Source of the DNA: Pseudomonas fluorescens
Lineage (GTDB): Bacteria > Pseudomonadota > Gammaproteobacteria > Pseudomonadales > Pseudomonadaceae
Assembly: GCF_902497785.1 (NCBI RefSeq)
Contig: NZ_CABVHK010000013.1
Span: 1-64,000 of the forward strand
Direction: 5' to 3'
DNA length: 64,000 nucleotides
Positions within the stretch are counted from its first letter, which is position 1. Every line of letters starts with the position of its first letter. Below the pieces are notes generated by a model. That model saw only the letters and a program-made list of their open reading frames with translations. It had not been told where the DNA came from and ran no database searches. Positions 7,434-16,818 of the stretch are shown one piece after another. A program made the position numbers and the translations under genes.

Positions 7434-10079
7434 TCAGCAGTCCAGTGGGTTGCGTTTTTCCGGGTCGATGCCGAACTTGACGATGGCTTCAGCCACCACC
7501 TTGGGTTCGATGTCGCCACGGTCAGCCAGAGCTTCCAGGGCTGCCAACACCACGAAATGACGGTCAACTTCGAAGAAATGACGCAGTTTCTTGCGGCTGT
7601 CGCTGCGACCGAAACCGTCGGTGCCCAGGACTTTGAATTCCTTGGACGGTACCCACTGACGAATTTGCTCGGCGAACAGCTTCATGTAGTCGGTAGAGGC
7701 GATCACCGGACCTTGACGGCCGTTCAGGCACTCTTCCACATAACTCAGTTTAGGCTTCTGGCCCGGGTGCAGACGGTTGGTGCGTTCTACGGCCAGGCCA
7801 TCGCGACGCAGTTCGTTGAAGCTGGTAACGCTCCATACGTCAGCACCGACATTGAACTGTTCGCGCAGGATCTTCGCCGCTTCACGGACTTCACGCAGGA
7901 TGGTGCCGGAGCCCATCAGCTGAACGTGGTGCGCCGCTTCGCGGGTGTCTTCTTCGAGCAGGTACATGCCCTTGATGATGCCTTCCTCGACACCGGCCGG
8001 CATGGCTGGTTGCTGGTAGGACTCGTTCATCACGGTGATGTAGTAGAAAACGTCCTGCTGCTCTTCGGTCATCTTCTTCATGCCGTCCTGAATGATCACC
8101 GCCAGCTCGTAGCCGTAGGTTGGATCAAAGGTGCGGCAGTTCGGGATGGTGCCAGCCAGGATGTGGCTGTGACCGTCTTCGTGTTGCAGGCCTTCGCCGT
8201 TCAGCGTGGTCCGGCCGGCGGTGCCGCCGATCAGGAAGCCACGGGTGCGGCTGTCGCCAGCGGCCCAGGCAAGGTCGCCGATACGCTGGAAGCCGAACAT
8301 CGAGTAGAAAATGTAGAACGGCAGCATTGGCTGGTTGTGGCTGGAGTACGAAGTACCGGCAGCGATGAAGGAGCTCATGGCGCCCGCTTCGTTGATGCCT
8401 TCTTCGAGGATCTGGCCCTTTTTGTCTTCCTTGTAGAACATCACCTGGTCTTTATCGACTGGCTCGTAGAGCTGGCCGACGGAGGAGTAGATGCCCAACT
8501 GACGGAACATGCCTTCCATACCGAAGGTACGGGCTTCGTCCGGGATGATCGGTACGATGCGCGAGCCGATTTCCTTGTCCTTGACCAGTTGCGCGAGGAT
8601 CCGCACGAAGGCCATGGTGGTGGAGATTTCACGGTCGCCCGAGCCATCCAGGATAGCCTTGAGGGTATCGAGTGGCGGCGTCGGGATGTCGAAGCTCTTG
8701 GCGCGACGCTGGGGCACGAAACCGCCCAGTGCAGTGCGGCGCTCGCTGAGGTAGCGGGCTTCGGCGCTGTTTGGCTCTGGTTTGAAGAACGGCAGGTTTT
8801 CCAGTTCTTCGTCCTTGACCGGAATGTCGAAGCGGTCGCGGAACAACTTCAGGCTGTCGACATCGACTTTCTTGGTGTTGTGCGCAGTGTTTTTCGCTTC
8901 GCCGGCACCGGTGCCATAACCTTTGATGGTCTTGGCCAGGATAACGGTCGGTTGTTCTTTGTGGTTGACCGCTTCGTGGTACGCCGCGTAGACCTTGTAC
9001 GGGTCGTGGCCGCCACGGTTGAGTTTCCAGATCTCGTCGTCGGACAGATCAGCAACCATCGCCTTGAGTTCTGGCGAGTTGAAGAAGTGTTCACGCACGA
9101 ACGCGCCGTCTTTGGCTTTGTAGTTCTGGTACTCGCCGTCGATGACTTCGTCCATGCGACGTTGCAGGATACCGTCGACGTCTTTGGCCAGCAGCGGGTC
9201 CCAGAAACGGCCCCAGATGACTTTGGTCACGTTCCACTGAGCACCGCGGAACACGCCTTCGAGTTCCTGGATGATCTTGCCGTTGCCGCGAACCGGGCCG
9301 TCGAGGCGCTGCAGGTTGCAGTTGATGACGAAGATCAGGTTGTCGAGCTTCTCGCGGCCAGCCAGCGAGATCGCGCCCAGGGATTCCGGCTCGTCGCACT
9401 CGCCGTCGCCCAGGAAGCACCAGACTTTTTGCTTGCCTTCCGGAATGAAACCACGGGCTTCCAGGTACTTCATGAAACGCGCCTGGTAGATCGCCTGGAT
9501 CGGGCCCAGACCCATGGAAACAGTCGGGAACTGCCAGAAATCAGGCATCAGCCAAGGGTGCGGATAGGACGACAGGCCCTGGCCGTCGACTTCCTGGCGG
9601 AAGTTGTTCATCTGGTCTTCGGTGATACGGCCTTCCATGAACGCACGGGCGTAAACGCCTGGCGAGGTGTGACCCTGGAAGTAGATCAGGTCGCCGCCGT
9701 GTTCGTCGGTCGGGGCCTGGAAGAAATAGTTGAAGCCGATGTCGTACAAGGTTGCGCTGGAGGCGAAGCTGGAGATGTGACCGCCCAGGTCAGAGTCTTT
9801 CAGGTTCGTACGCATCACCATGGCCATCGCGTTCCAGCGAACCAGCGAGCGAATGCGGCGTTCCATGAACAGGTCGCCAGGCATGCGTGCTTCGTGGGTC
9901 ACGGGAATGGTGTTGCGGTATGGCGTGGTGATGGCGTAAGGCAATTGCGAACCGCTGCGGGTTGCGAGTTCGCCCATACGGGTCATCAGATAGTGAGCGC
10001 GGTCTTCGCCTTCTTTGTCGAGAACCGATTCCAGGGCGTCCAGCCATTCCTGGGTTTCGACGGGATCGAGGTCTTGCAT
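7434..10079 (-). CDS. aceE: Pyruvate dehydrogenase E1 component, homodimeric type
   Basis: Thiamine-diphosphate-dependent decarboxylation of pyruvate and reductive acetylation of the E2 lipoyl groups. I place the start at the ATG at 10079 (MQDLDPVETQEWLDALES), which gives 881 aa, as expected for Pseudomonas AceE, and has GGAG 8 bases upstream. The frame stays open 44 codons further without plausible coding sequence. The ThDP/Mg motif begins GDGECDEPES at about residue 224 and ends near FVINCN. The first gene of the aceEF operon; the 384-bp divergent region to glnE holds two operator-like palindromes. The homodimeric E1 type is typical of gammaproteobacteria. Confidence 0.97.
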   Translation of the reverse strand: MQDLDPVETQEWLDALESVLDKEGEDRAHYLMTRMGELATRSGSQLPYAITTPYRNTIPVTHEARMPGDLFMERRIRSLVRWNAMAMVMRTNLKDSDLGGHISSFASSATLYDIGFNYFFQAPTDEHGGDLIYFQGHTSPGVYARAFMEGRITEDQMNNFRQEVDGQGLSSYPHPWLMPDFWQFPTVSMGLGPIQAIYQARFMKYLEARGFIPEGKQKVWCFLGDGECDEPESLGAISLAGREKLDNLIFVINCNLQRLDGPVRGNGKIIQELEGVFRGAQWNVTKVIWGRFWDPLLAKDVDGILQRRMDEVIDGEYQNYKAKDGAFVREHFFNSPELKAMVADLSDDEIWKLNRGGHDPYKVYAAYHEAVNHKEQPTVILAKTIKGYGTGAGEAKNTAHNTKKVDVDSLKLFRDRFDIPVKDEELENLPFFKPEPNSAEARYLSERRTALGGFVPQRRAKSFDIPTPPLDTLKAILDGSGDREISTTMAFVRILAQLVKDKEIGSRIVPIIPDEARTFGMEGMFRQLGIYSSVGQLYEPVDKDQVMFYKEDKKGQILEEGINEAGAMSSFIAAGTSYSSHNQPMLPFYIFYSMFGFQRIGDLAWAAGDSRTRGFLIGGTAGRTTLNGEGLQHEDGHSHILAGTIPNCRTFDPTYGYELAVIIQDGMKKMTEEQQDVFYYITVMNESYQQPAMPAGVEEGIIKGMYLLEEDTREAAHHVQLMGSGTILREVREAAKILREQFNVGADVWSVTSFNELRRDGLAVERTNRLHPGQKPKLSYVEECLNGRQGPVIASTDYMKLFAEQIRQWVPSKEFKVLGTDGFGRSDSRKKLRHFFEVDRHFVVLAALEALADRGDIEPKVVAEAIVKFGIDPEKRNPLDC

Positions 10080-10190
10080 GGCTTGCTCCAGGGCGGAAAG
10101 GCTTCCAGAATCGGTTGCCTGAGTTTGCGACTGGCCTTGTGGGCAGACGATATAAATTCTTGGATTGCCGAGTGGTAGGTTCCGGCGGCG

Positions 10191-10205
10191 TGTAGTTTTA
10201 CTACA
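10191..10205. promoter_or_regulatory. Operator-like palindrome upstream of aceE, copy 1
   Basis: TGTAGTTTTACTACA is a 15-bp palindrome with only the central base unpaired. It resembles the published HexR consensus (TGTAAT-like half-sites) of proteobacterial central carbon metabolism. It lies about 112 bp upstream of the aceE start. The regulator assignment is inference from the motif. Confidence 0.55.
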
Positions 10206-10242
10206 AATCATCCGGCATTTCAGCTATCCGAATGTATATACG

Positions 10243-10257
10243 AGTAGTAAAACTACA
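10243..10257. promoter_or_regulatory. Operator-like palindrome upstream of aceE, copy 2
   Basis: AGTAGTAAAACTACA is the reverse complement of copy 1 except for its first base. The centres are 52 bp apart, about five helical turns, so both sites face the same side of the helix and could bind cooperating dimers or support looping. Confidence 0.55.
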
Positions 10258-10463
10258 GATGAGCGGCTTGTGGCCTCCGGCTGCGTTGTGAGAATAATCG
10301 TTAAGGTTGGTCTTTTGCCAACCGAAAAAGGTGAAAGCTTGATGCTGTCTGCCAAAAATGAAGAAATTTCAGCTATTTCTAACCTTTGTTCGACAGTCGA
10401 TCACGTAGTGCGTTTTGAAAATTCACTACATGCAGCCCTCTACACGCCGATCAAGGATAGACC

Positions 10464-13403
10464 ATGAGCCTCCCTTCGCTTGTCGAACTGCCCGGCATTC
10501 TTCTGCCGTTTGTCACCCGTGCCGAGCAGTCGTTCCGTGCGGCCGTCGAGGTGCTGGATGAGGATCACGGGCTGTCGGCGTGGACGCCTGATCGCTGGGC
10601 GCAATTCGCCCGCGTCACTGCCGCCAGCGACTTTGTCATTGAACAGAGTGTGCGCGACCCTTTGATGTTGCTGTCGCTGGTGCAGTCCGGCGAACTCGAT
10701 CGCGGTTTGGCCCCCGGCGAGTTGTGCGGGCAGATCGCGGCAGCGGTGAATGCGGCCGAAACCGAAGACGAGCTCGGTCGTGCCCTGCGCCGTCAGCGCA
10801 CCCGTCAGCAAGTGCGGATCATCTGGCGGGACCTGACCCGTCAGGCTGATCTGGTCCAGACGTGCCGCGACCTCTCGGACATGGCCGATGCGAGTATCGA
10901 TCAGGCCTATCAGTGGTTGTACACGCGCCACTGCCAGCAATACGGCGTGCCCACCGGCCGACGCAGCGGCGAGCCGCAGCAGATGGTCATCCTCGGCATG
11001 GGCAAGCTCGGCGCGGTCGAGTTGAATCTGTCGTCGGACATCGACCTGATTTTTGCTTACCCCGAGGGCGGCGAAACCGTCGGCGTGAAGCGCTCGCTGG
11101 ATAACCAGGAATTCTTTATCCGGCTCGGCCAGCGCCTGATCAAGGCGCTGGACCCGATGACGGTCGATGGATTTGTGTTCCGCGTCGACATGCGTCTGCG
11201 CCCTTACGGCTCGGCCGGCGCCCTGGTACTGAGCTTCAACGCGCTGGAGCAGTATTACCAGGACCAGGGTCGCGACTGGGAACGCTACGCGATGATCAAG
11301 TCGCGGGTGGTGGCCGGCGATCAAGTGGCAGGCGCGCAGTTGCAAGACTTGCTGCGCCCGTTCGTTTACCGGCGTTATCTGGACTTCTCGGCCATCGAAG
11401 CGCTGCGCACCATGAAGCAGTTGATCCAGCAGGAAGTGCGGCGCAAGGGCATGGCCGACAACATCAAGCTCGGCTCCGGCGGTATCCGCGAAGTCGAATT
11501 CATCGCCCAGGCCTTCCAGCTGATCCACGGCGGTCGCGACCTGAGCCTGCAGCAACGGCCTCTCCTTAAAGTCCTGAGCACGCTCGAAGGTCAGGGTTAT
11601 CTGCCGCCGGCGGTGATCAGCGAGCTGCGCGAAGGCTACGAATTCCTGCGCTACACCGAGCACGCAATTCAGGCGATTGCCGATCGCCAGACGCAGATGC
11701 TGCCGGACGGAGCGCAAGATCAGGCGCGCATTGCCTTTATGCTGGGCTTCGCCGATTGGGACGCCTTTCATGAGCAGCTTATGTACTGGCGCGGGCGAGT
11801 GGCCTGGCATTTTGGCCAGGTGATCGCCGACCCTGACGAAGAAGAAGGCACCGAGAGCGAAGTGGTGGTGGGCGGTGAATGGTTGCCGCTGTGGGAAGAA
11901 GCACAGGATGAAGAGGCCGCGTGTCGCCAGTTGGAAGAGGGTGGTTTCGCCGATGCCACCAAAGCTCTGAAAGCCTTGGCCGGCCTGCGCGCCAGCCCGC
12001 AACTGCGGGCGATGCAGCGGTTGGGGCGCGAGCGTCTGGATGCCTTTATTCCACGCTTGCTGGCGCAGGCGGTGGAGCACGCCAATCCGGACCTGGTATT
12101 GGAGCGCGTGCTGCCGCTGGTGGAGGCGGTGGCGCGGCGTTCCGCGTATCTGGTGTTGCTGACGGAAAATCCCGGCGCGCTGCGACGCTTGCTGACCCTG
12201 TGCGCGGCGAGCCCGTGGATCGCCGAGCAGATCACCCGCTTCCCGCTGCTGCTTGACGAATTGCTCAATGAAGGCCGCCTGTTCAAGCCGCCCTTGGCGC
12301 CAGAACTGGCCGCCGAGTTGCGCGAGCGCCTGACACGGATTCCCGAAGACGACCTCGAACAGCAAATGGAAGCCCTGCGCCATTTCAAACTGGCGCACCG
12401 CCTGCGCGTGGCCGCGTCGGAAATCGCCGGCAATCTGCCGTTGATGAAGGTCAGCGATTACCTGACCTGGCTCGCCGAAGCGATTCTCGAACAGGTGCTG
12501 GCACTGGCCTGGCGCCAGACCGTGGCCAAATACGGCACGCCGCTGCGCAATGACGGCACGTTGTGCGATCCGGGCTTCATCATTGTCGGTTACGGGAAAG
12601 TCGGCGGGCTGGAACTGGGGCATGGTTCAGACCTGGACCTGGTGTTCATCCACGACGGCGATCCGCAGGCGGAAACCGACGGCCCGAAACCCATCGACGG
12701 CGCGCAGTTCTTCACCCGGCTTGGGCAGCGGATCATCCACTTGCTCACGGCGCAGACCAACTCGGGGCAGCTGTATGAAGTGGACATGCGCCTGCGTCCG
12801 TCCGGCGCGTCGGGTTTGCTGGTGAGTTCGCTGGGGGCGTTTGCCCGTTATCAGGAAAACGAAGCCTGGACCTGGGAACATCAGGCGCTGGTGCGGGCGC
12901 GGGTGCTGGTGGGCAGCCGCGATGTTGGCCAGGCGTTCGAGAAGGTTCGCGCGGCGATATTGGGCAAGGCCCGGGACCTGCCGACCTTGCGTCAGGAGGT
13001 CAGCGAGATGCGCGCGAAGATGCGCGATAACCTCGGCAGCAAGAGCACCGCGGCCGGTACCGGGGCAAATGCCTTCGAGGCCACGGCGCCGTTCGATCTC
13101 AAGCAGGACGCCGGAGGTATCGTCGATATTGAATTTATGGTGCAATACGCGGCCCTGGCGTGGTCCGAAACACACCCGCCATTGCTGCGCTGGACCGACA
13201 ATATCCGCATTCTGGAAGAGCTGGAACACGAAGGGTTGATGCCCGCCGAAGACGCCAGCCTGTTGCGCGAGGCCTATAAAGCCTACCGCTCCGCCGCCCA
13301 CCGGCAGGCCTTGCAAAAGGACCCGGGGGTGATACCGGGCGACCAGTTTGCAGACGAGCGACGGCAGGTATTGCGGATATGGGGTGAGCTGGGACTAAGC
13401 TGA
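10464..13403 (+). CDS. glnE: Bifunctional glutamine synthetase adenylyltransferase/adenylyl-removing enzyme
   Basis: 979 aa, full length for GlnE. It adenylylates and deadenylylates glutamine synthetase in response to PII protein and glutamine, tuning ammonia assimilation. Both nucleotidyltransferase domains are intact: the N-terminal deadenylylase motif SSDIDLIFAYPEGG near residue 190 and the C-terminal adenylylase motif GSDLDLVFIHDGD near 720, with the helical linker between. Divergent from aceE. In P. aeruginosa PAO1 ilvE lies between glnE and waaF; here only a REP pair lies there, as I recall for P. putida. Confidence 0.97.
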   Translation: MSLPSLVELPGILLPFVTRAEQSFRAAVEVLDEDHGLSAWTPDRWAQFARVTAASDFVIEQSVRDPLMLLSLVQSGELDRGLAPGELCGQIAAAVNAAETEDELGRALRRQRTRQQVRIIWRDLTRQADLVQTCRDLSDMADASIDQAYQWLYTRHCQQYGVPTGRRSGEPQQMVILGMGKLGAVELNLSSDIDLIFAYPEGGETVGVKRSLDNQEFFIRLGQRLIKALDPMTVDGFVFRVDMRLRPYGSAGALVLSFNALEQYYQDQGRDWERYAMIKSRVVAGDQVAGAQLQDLLRPFVYRRYLDFSAIEALRTMKQLIQQEVRRKGMADNIKLGSGGIREVEFIAQAFQLIHGGRDLSLQQRPLLKVLSTLEGQGYLPPAVISELREGYEFLRYTEHAIQAIADRQTQMLPDGAQDQARIAFMLGFADWDAFHEQLMYWRGRVAWHFGQVIADPDEEEGTESEVVVGGEWLPLWEEAQDEEAACRQLEEGGFADATKALKALAGLRASPQLRAMQRLGRERLDAFIPRLLAQAVEHANPDLVLERVLPLVEAVARRSAYLVLLTENPGALRRLLTLCAASPWIAEQITRFPLLLDELLNEGRLFKPPLAPELAAELRERLTRIPEDDLEQQMEALRHFKLAHRLRVAASEIAGNLPLMKVSDYLTWLAEAILEQVLALAWRQTVAKYGTPLRNDGTLCDPGFIIVGYGKVGGLELGHGSDLDLVFIHDGDPQAETDGPKPIDGAQFFTRLGQRIIHLLTAQTNSGQLYEVDMRLRPSGASGLLVSSLGAFARYQENEAWTWEHQALVRARVLVGSRDVGQAFEKVRAAILGKARDLPTLRQEVSEMRAKMRDNLGSKSTAAGTGANAFEATAPFDLKQDAGGIVDIEFMVQYAALAWSETHPPLLRWTDNIRILEELEHEGLMPAEDASLLREAYKAYRSAAHRQALQKDPGVIPGDQFADERRQVLRIWGELGLS

Positions 13404-13432
13404 ACGGGGGTAGTTGATACGCCAATTTCCCC

Positions 13433-13533
13433 TGCAGGAGCGAGCTTGCTCGCGATGAAATTGAAAGCGCCGCAGGGTGCCAGACTTGTCGCGTTATCGT
13501 TAACGACCATCGCGAGCAAGCTAGCTCCTACAG
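13433..13533. repeat. REP pair between glnE and waaF
   Basis: GGAGCGAGCTTGCTCGCGAT faces an inverted copy ending GCGAGCAAGCTAGCTCCTAC, with about 45 bp between. One mismatch (CTAGCTCC for CTCGCTCC) breaks the symmetry. The same class occurs at 29.5 and 47.5 kb. Confidence 0.85.
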
Positions 13534-13596
13534 TTGATCTGCAGTGATATGTAGAAGGGGAGGCGTATGCCTCCCCGGTTCGTTTTTGGAAACCAC

Positions 13597-14631
13597 ATGA
13601 AAATTCTGATCGTTGGGCCCAGTTGGGTCGGTGACATGGTGATGGCACAGACACTGTTTCAGTGCCTGAAACAACGCCACCCGCAATGCGAAATCGACGT
13701 GCTGGCCCCCGAGTGGAGCCGGCCGATTCTTGAGCGCATGCCCGAAGTGCGTCAGGCCTTGAGCTTTCCGCTCGGCCACGGTGCCCTCGAGCTGGCAACG
13801 CGTCGGCGCATCGGCAAATCCCTGGCCGGGCAGTACGACCAGGCGATCCTGTTGCCCAATTCCTTGAAGTCGGCATTGGTGCCGTTCTTCGCCGGCATCC
13901 CCAAACGCACCGGCTGGCGTGGCGAATTTCGCTACGGCCTGTTGAATGACGTGCGCACGCTGGACAAGGAACGTTACCCGCTGATGATCGAGCGCTTCAT
14001 GGCGCTGGCTTTCGAACCCGGCCTTGAACTGCCCAAACCTTATCCGCGCCCAATCTTGCAGATCGATCCGGTCACCCGCGAAGCGGCTCTGGCCAAGTTC
14101 GGCCTGACCCTGGACCGCCCGGTATTGGCGCTGTGCCCCGGTGCCGAGTTCGGCGAATCCAAGCGCTGGCCGTCCGAGCATTACGCCAAGGTCGCCGAAG
14201 CGAAAATCCGCGAAGGCTGGCAAGTCTGGCTGTTCGGTTCGAAAAACGATCACGCGGTGGGCGAAGACATCCGCGCGCGCCTGATTCCGGGTCTGCGTGA
14301 AGAATCGGTGAACCTCAGTGGCGACACGTCCCTGGCCGAGGCCATCGATCTGCTGTCCTGCGCTGACGCGGTGGTGTCCAACGATTCCGGGCTGATGCAC
14401 GTCGCGGCGGCGCTGAACCGCCCGCTGGTGGCGGTGTACGGCTCGACATCGCCGGGCTTCACCCCGCCTTTGGCCGAGCACGTCGAAATCGTGCGCCTGG
14501 GCATCGAATGCAGCCCGTGCTTTGATCGCACTTGCCGTTTCGGTCACTACAACTGCCTGCGCCAGCTCATGCCGCAAGCGGTGAATGAAGCCTTGCAGCG
14601 GTTGCAAGGCACTGCGGTCGAGGTCCAATAG
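13597..14631 (+). CDS. waaF: ADP-heptose:LPS heptosyltransferase II
   Basis: 344 aa from the ATG at 13597 (MKILIVGPSWVGDMVMAQ). The open frame begins ten codons earlier at MPPRF, but the family starts at MKIL. Glycosyltransferase family 9: transfers the second L-glycero-D-manno-heptose to the LPS inner core at the cytoplasmic face. Typical features are the N-terminal VGPSWVGD, the central LCPGAEFGESKRWP and the nucleotide-binding segment NDSGLMHVAAAL. First gene of the core operon; waaC follows after one base. Confidence 0.96.
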   Translation: MKILIVGPSWVGDMVMAQTLFQCLKQRHPQCEIDVLAPEWSRPILERMPEVRQALSFPLGHGALELATRRRIGKSLAGQYDQAILLPNSLKSALVPFFAGIPKRTGWRGEFRYGLLNDVRTLDKERYPLMIERFMALAFEPGLELPKPYPRPILQIDPVTREAALAKFGLTLDRPVLALCPGAEFGESKRWPSEHYAKVAEAKIREGWQVWLFGSKNDHAVGEDIRARLIPGLREESVNLSGDTSLAEAIDLLSCADAVVSNDSGLMHVAAALNRPLVAVYGSTSPGFTPPLAEHVEIVRLGIECSPCFDRTCRFGHYNCLRQLMPQAVNEALQRLQGTAVEVQ

Positions 14632-14632
14632 T

Positions 14633-15694
14633 TTGCGGGTACTGCTGATCAAGACATCTTCGCTGGGCGACGTGATCCATGCGTTGCCGGCGTTGACCGA
14701 CGCGGCGCGGGCGATCCCCGGCATCACGTTCGACTGGGTGGTGGAAGAAGGCTTCGCCGAGATTCCGACCTGGCACCCGGCCGTGGGCAAGGTGATTCCG
14801 GTCGCGATCCGGCGCTGGCGCAAGAACATCTGGCAGACCATCAAGAGTGGCGAGTGGAAGCGCTTTAAACAAAGCGTTCGCGCCACGAAATATGATCTGG
14901 TGATTGACGCCCAGGGCCTGCTTAAAAGCGCGCTGCTCACCCGTTATGTCAAAGCACCGGTCGCCGGCCTCGATAAAGGTTCGGCGCGGGAGCCGATCGC
15001 TGCGCGTTTTTATGATCGGCGTCTGGCGGTTGCCCGTGGTCAACACGCGGTGGAGCGAGTACGTCAGTTGTTCGCGATCGCGCTGGGCTACGACTTGCCC
15101 AAGGGCCTGGGCGACTACGGCCTGAACGTCGAACGTCTGGTGGAGCTGCCGCGCAAGAACCCTTACGTGCTGTTCCTGCACGGCACCACGTGGGACACCA
15201 AACACTGGCCGGAAGCCTATTGGCGCGAGCTGGCCGAGCGCGTCGGCTATCTGGGTGTCGGCGTCAAACTGGCGTGGGGCAATCCGGCCGAAAAGGCGCG
15301 GGCCGAACGCATCGCCAAGGACATGCGTCACGTTGAAGTGCTGCCGAAACTTAACCTGGCGGGTGTTGGCAAAGTGCTCGCCGGTGCGCAAGCGTGCGTG
15401 GCGGTGGACACCGGGCTCGGGCACCTCGCCGCCGCCCTCGACGTGCCGACCCTGTCACTGTTCGGCCCGACCAATCCGGGCCTGACCGGCGCGTATGGCA
15501 AGGCGCAGATTCACATCGCCAGCGATTTCCCCTGCGCCCCGTGCCTGCAAAAGAAATGCACTTATCAACCGACGGCCGATGATGCCCGCCGGTTCGACCT
15601 GAAACGCGAGTGGCCGCTGTGCTTCACGCGTCTGAATCCCGAGCGTGTCGCGACCCGACTGAGCACGTTGTTACTGGCTGAGGAGCTGCGCTGA
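14633..15694 (+). CDS. waaC: LPS heptosyltransferase I
   Basis: 353 aa from the TTG at 14633, giving MRVLLIKTSSLGDVIHALPA, the normal N-terminus of Pseudomonas WaaC. The frame is open to an ATG at 14585, but that start would lie inside waaF. GAGGTC upstream of the TTG can serve as ribosome-binding site. Glycosyltransferase family 9; adds the first heptose to Kdo2-lipid A. Characteristic stretches are KTSSLGDVIH and VDTGLGHLAAAL. It overlaps waaG by one base (TGATG). Confidence 0.95.
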   Translation: MRVLLIKTSSLGDVIHALPALTDAARAIPGITFDWVVEEGFAEIPTWHPAVGKVIPVAIRRWRKNIWQTIKSGEWKRFKQSVRATKYDLVIDAQGLLKSALLTRYVKAPVAGLDKGSAREPIAARFYDRRLAVARGQHAVERVRQLFAIALGYDLPKGLGDYGLNVERLVELPRKNPYVLFLHGTTWDTKHWPEAYWRELAERVGYLGVGVKLAWGNPAEKARAERIAKDMRHVEVLPKLNLAGVGKVLAGAQACVAVDTGLGHLAAALDVPTLSLFGPTNPGLTGAYGKAQIHIASDFPCAPCLQKKCTYQPTADDARRFDLKREWPLCFTRLNPERVATRLSTLLLAEELR

Positions 15695-16818
15695 TGCAAT
15701 TGGCATTCGTCCTGTACAAATACTTTCCGTTCGGCGGCTTGCAGCGCGATTTCATGCGCATCGCCCTGGAGTGTCAGCAGCGCGGCCATCAGATTCGTGT
15801 CTACACGCTGATCTGGGAAGGCGACATTCCACCGGGTTTCGAAGTGCTGGTCGCGCCGGTCAAGGCGTTCTTCAACCATCGGCGCAACGAGAAACTCAGC
15901 GAATGGATGGAGGCCGATCTGGCCAAGCGTCCGGTTGACCGTCTGATCGGCTTCAACAAAATGCCCGGCCTGGATGTGTATTACGCCGCCGATGGCTGCT
16001 TCGAAGACAAAGCGCAGAACCTGCGCAACTCGCTGTACCGTCGCTGGGGCCGCTACCGGCACTTCGCCGAGTACGAGCGCGCAGTGTTCGCCAAGGACGC
16101 CAAGACGGAAATCCTGATGATTTCCGAGGTCCAGCAGCCGCTGTTCATCAAGCATTACGACACGCCGCTGGAACGCTTCCATTTGCTGCCGCCGGGCATC
16201 TCTCAGGACCGTCGCGCGCCCGCCAATGCTGGCGAGATTCGTGCTGAATTCCGTCGTGAATTCAACCTCAAGGACGATGACCTGTTGCTGGTGCAGATCG
16301 GCTCCGGGTTCAAGACCAAAGGCGTGGATCGCAGCCTGAAGGCGCTGGCCGGGTTACACCCTGAACTAAAGCCGCGCACGCGATTGTTTGTAATTGGCCA
16401 GGACGACCCCAAATTATTCCAGGTGCAGAGCGCCGCACTGGGGCTCGGCGACAACGTGACGTTCCTCAAGGGCCGCAGCGACATTCCGCGTTTTCTGTTG
16501 GGTGCCGATTTGCTTATCCATCCGGCGTATAACGAAAACACCGGCACGGTGTTGCTCGAAGCCTTGGTGGCCGGATTGCCGGTACTGGTGAGCGCGGTTT
16601 GTGGTTACGCCCATTACATCTCCGAGGCCGACGCCGGCCTGGTGCTGGATGAGCCCTTCGATCAGGCGCAGCTGACGCAATACCTGACCGGCATGTTGAA
16701 CGACGCAAACGCACGCACGGCATGGAGCCGCAACGGTCTGGCCTTCGCCGAGAGGGCCGACCTCTACAGCATGCCGCAGCACGCGGCCGATGTGATTCTG
16801 GCGGAGCACGCTCAATGA
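15694..16818 (+). CDS. waaG: LPS core glycosyltransferase WaaG (UDP-glucose:heptosyl-LPS glucosyltransferase type)
   Basis: 374 aa, glycosyltransferase family 4, GT-B fold. The N-terminus MQLAFVLYKYFPFGGLQRDF carries the family's glycine-rich acceptor loop; the C-terminal sugar-nucleotide site has ENTGTVLLEALVAGLPVL. It adds the first outer-core hexose to heptose II. In P. aeruginosa the family member is thought to use an amino-sugar rather than glucose, so the exact donor here is uncertain. It overlaps waaC by one base and waaP by four, indicating coupled translation. Confidence 0.93.
   Translation: MQLAFVLYKYFPFGGLQRDFMRIALECQQRGHQIRVYTLIWEGDIPPGFEVLVAPVKAFFNHRRNEKLSEWMEADLAKRPVDRLIGFNKMPGLDVYYAADGCFEDKAQNLRNSLYRRWGRYRHFAEYERAVFAKDAKTEILMISEVQQPLFIKHYDTPLERFHLLPPGISQDRRAPANAGEIRAEFRREFNLKDDDLLLVQIGSGFKTKGVDRSLKALAGLHPELKPRTRLFVIGQDDPKLFQVQSAALGLGDNVTFLKGRSDIPRFLLGADLLIHPAYNENTGTVLLEALVAGLPVLVSAVCGYAHYISEADAGLVLDEPFDQAQLTQYLTGMLNDANARTAWSRNGLAFAERADLYSMPQHAADVILAEHAQ

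Larger units (their letters stand above)
10080..10463. promoter_or_regulatory. aceE/glnE divergent regulatory region
   Basis: This 384-bp gap contains no credible gene. The half next to aceE holds two copies of a 15-bp palindrome (entries below). A possible minus-strand -10 (TTTATA, about 10154-10159) lies between the first palindrome and the aceE start; no good -35 was found. The half next to glnE is AT-rich near 10340-10430 and has a looser inverted repeat (GTAGTG at 10405, CACTAC at 10424). The glnE ribosome-binding site is probably the AAGGA at 10454-10458. Confidence 0.6.

Noticed and set aside
5395..7560. Long open frame (about 720 codons) opposite aceF
   Set aside because: It is the antisense of the Ala/Pro-rich lipoyl region; high GC and third-position bias keep it open. 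The translation is Arg/Gly-rich without any family resemblance.
7557..10178. Open frame of about 870 codons opposite aceE
   Set aside because: Antisense of a highly conserved enzyme gene with strong codon bias; no start signal or recognisable protein.
10405..10429. GTAGTG/CACTAC inverted repeat as a third operator
   Set aside because: The half-sites are 13 bp apart instead of 3 and do not match the two upstream copies; kept only as a note.
10165..10467. Small plus-strand open frame between aceE and glnE
   Set aside because: It runs through the operator palindromes, its composition is not protein-like and it ends overlapping the glnE start.
10440..12623. Open frame of about 730 codons opposite glnE
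   Set aside because: Antisense artefact of the same kind; the sense gene is unambiguous.
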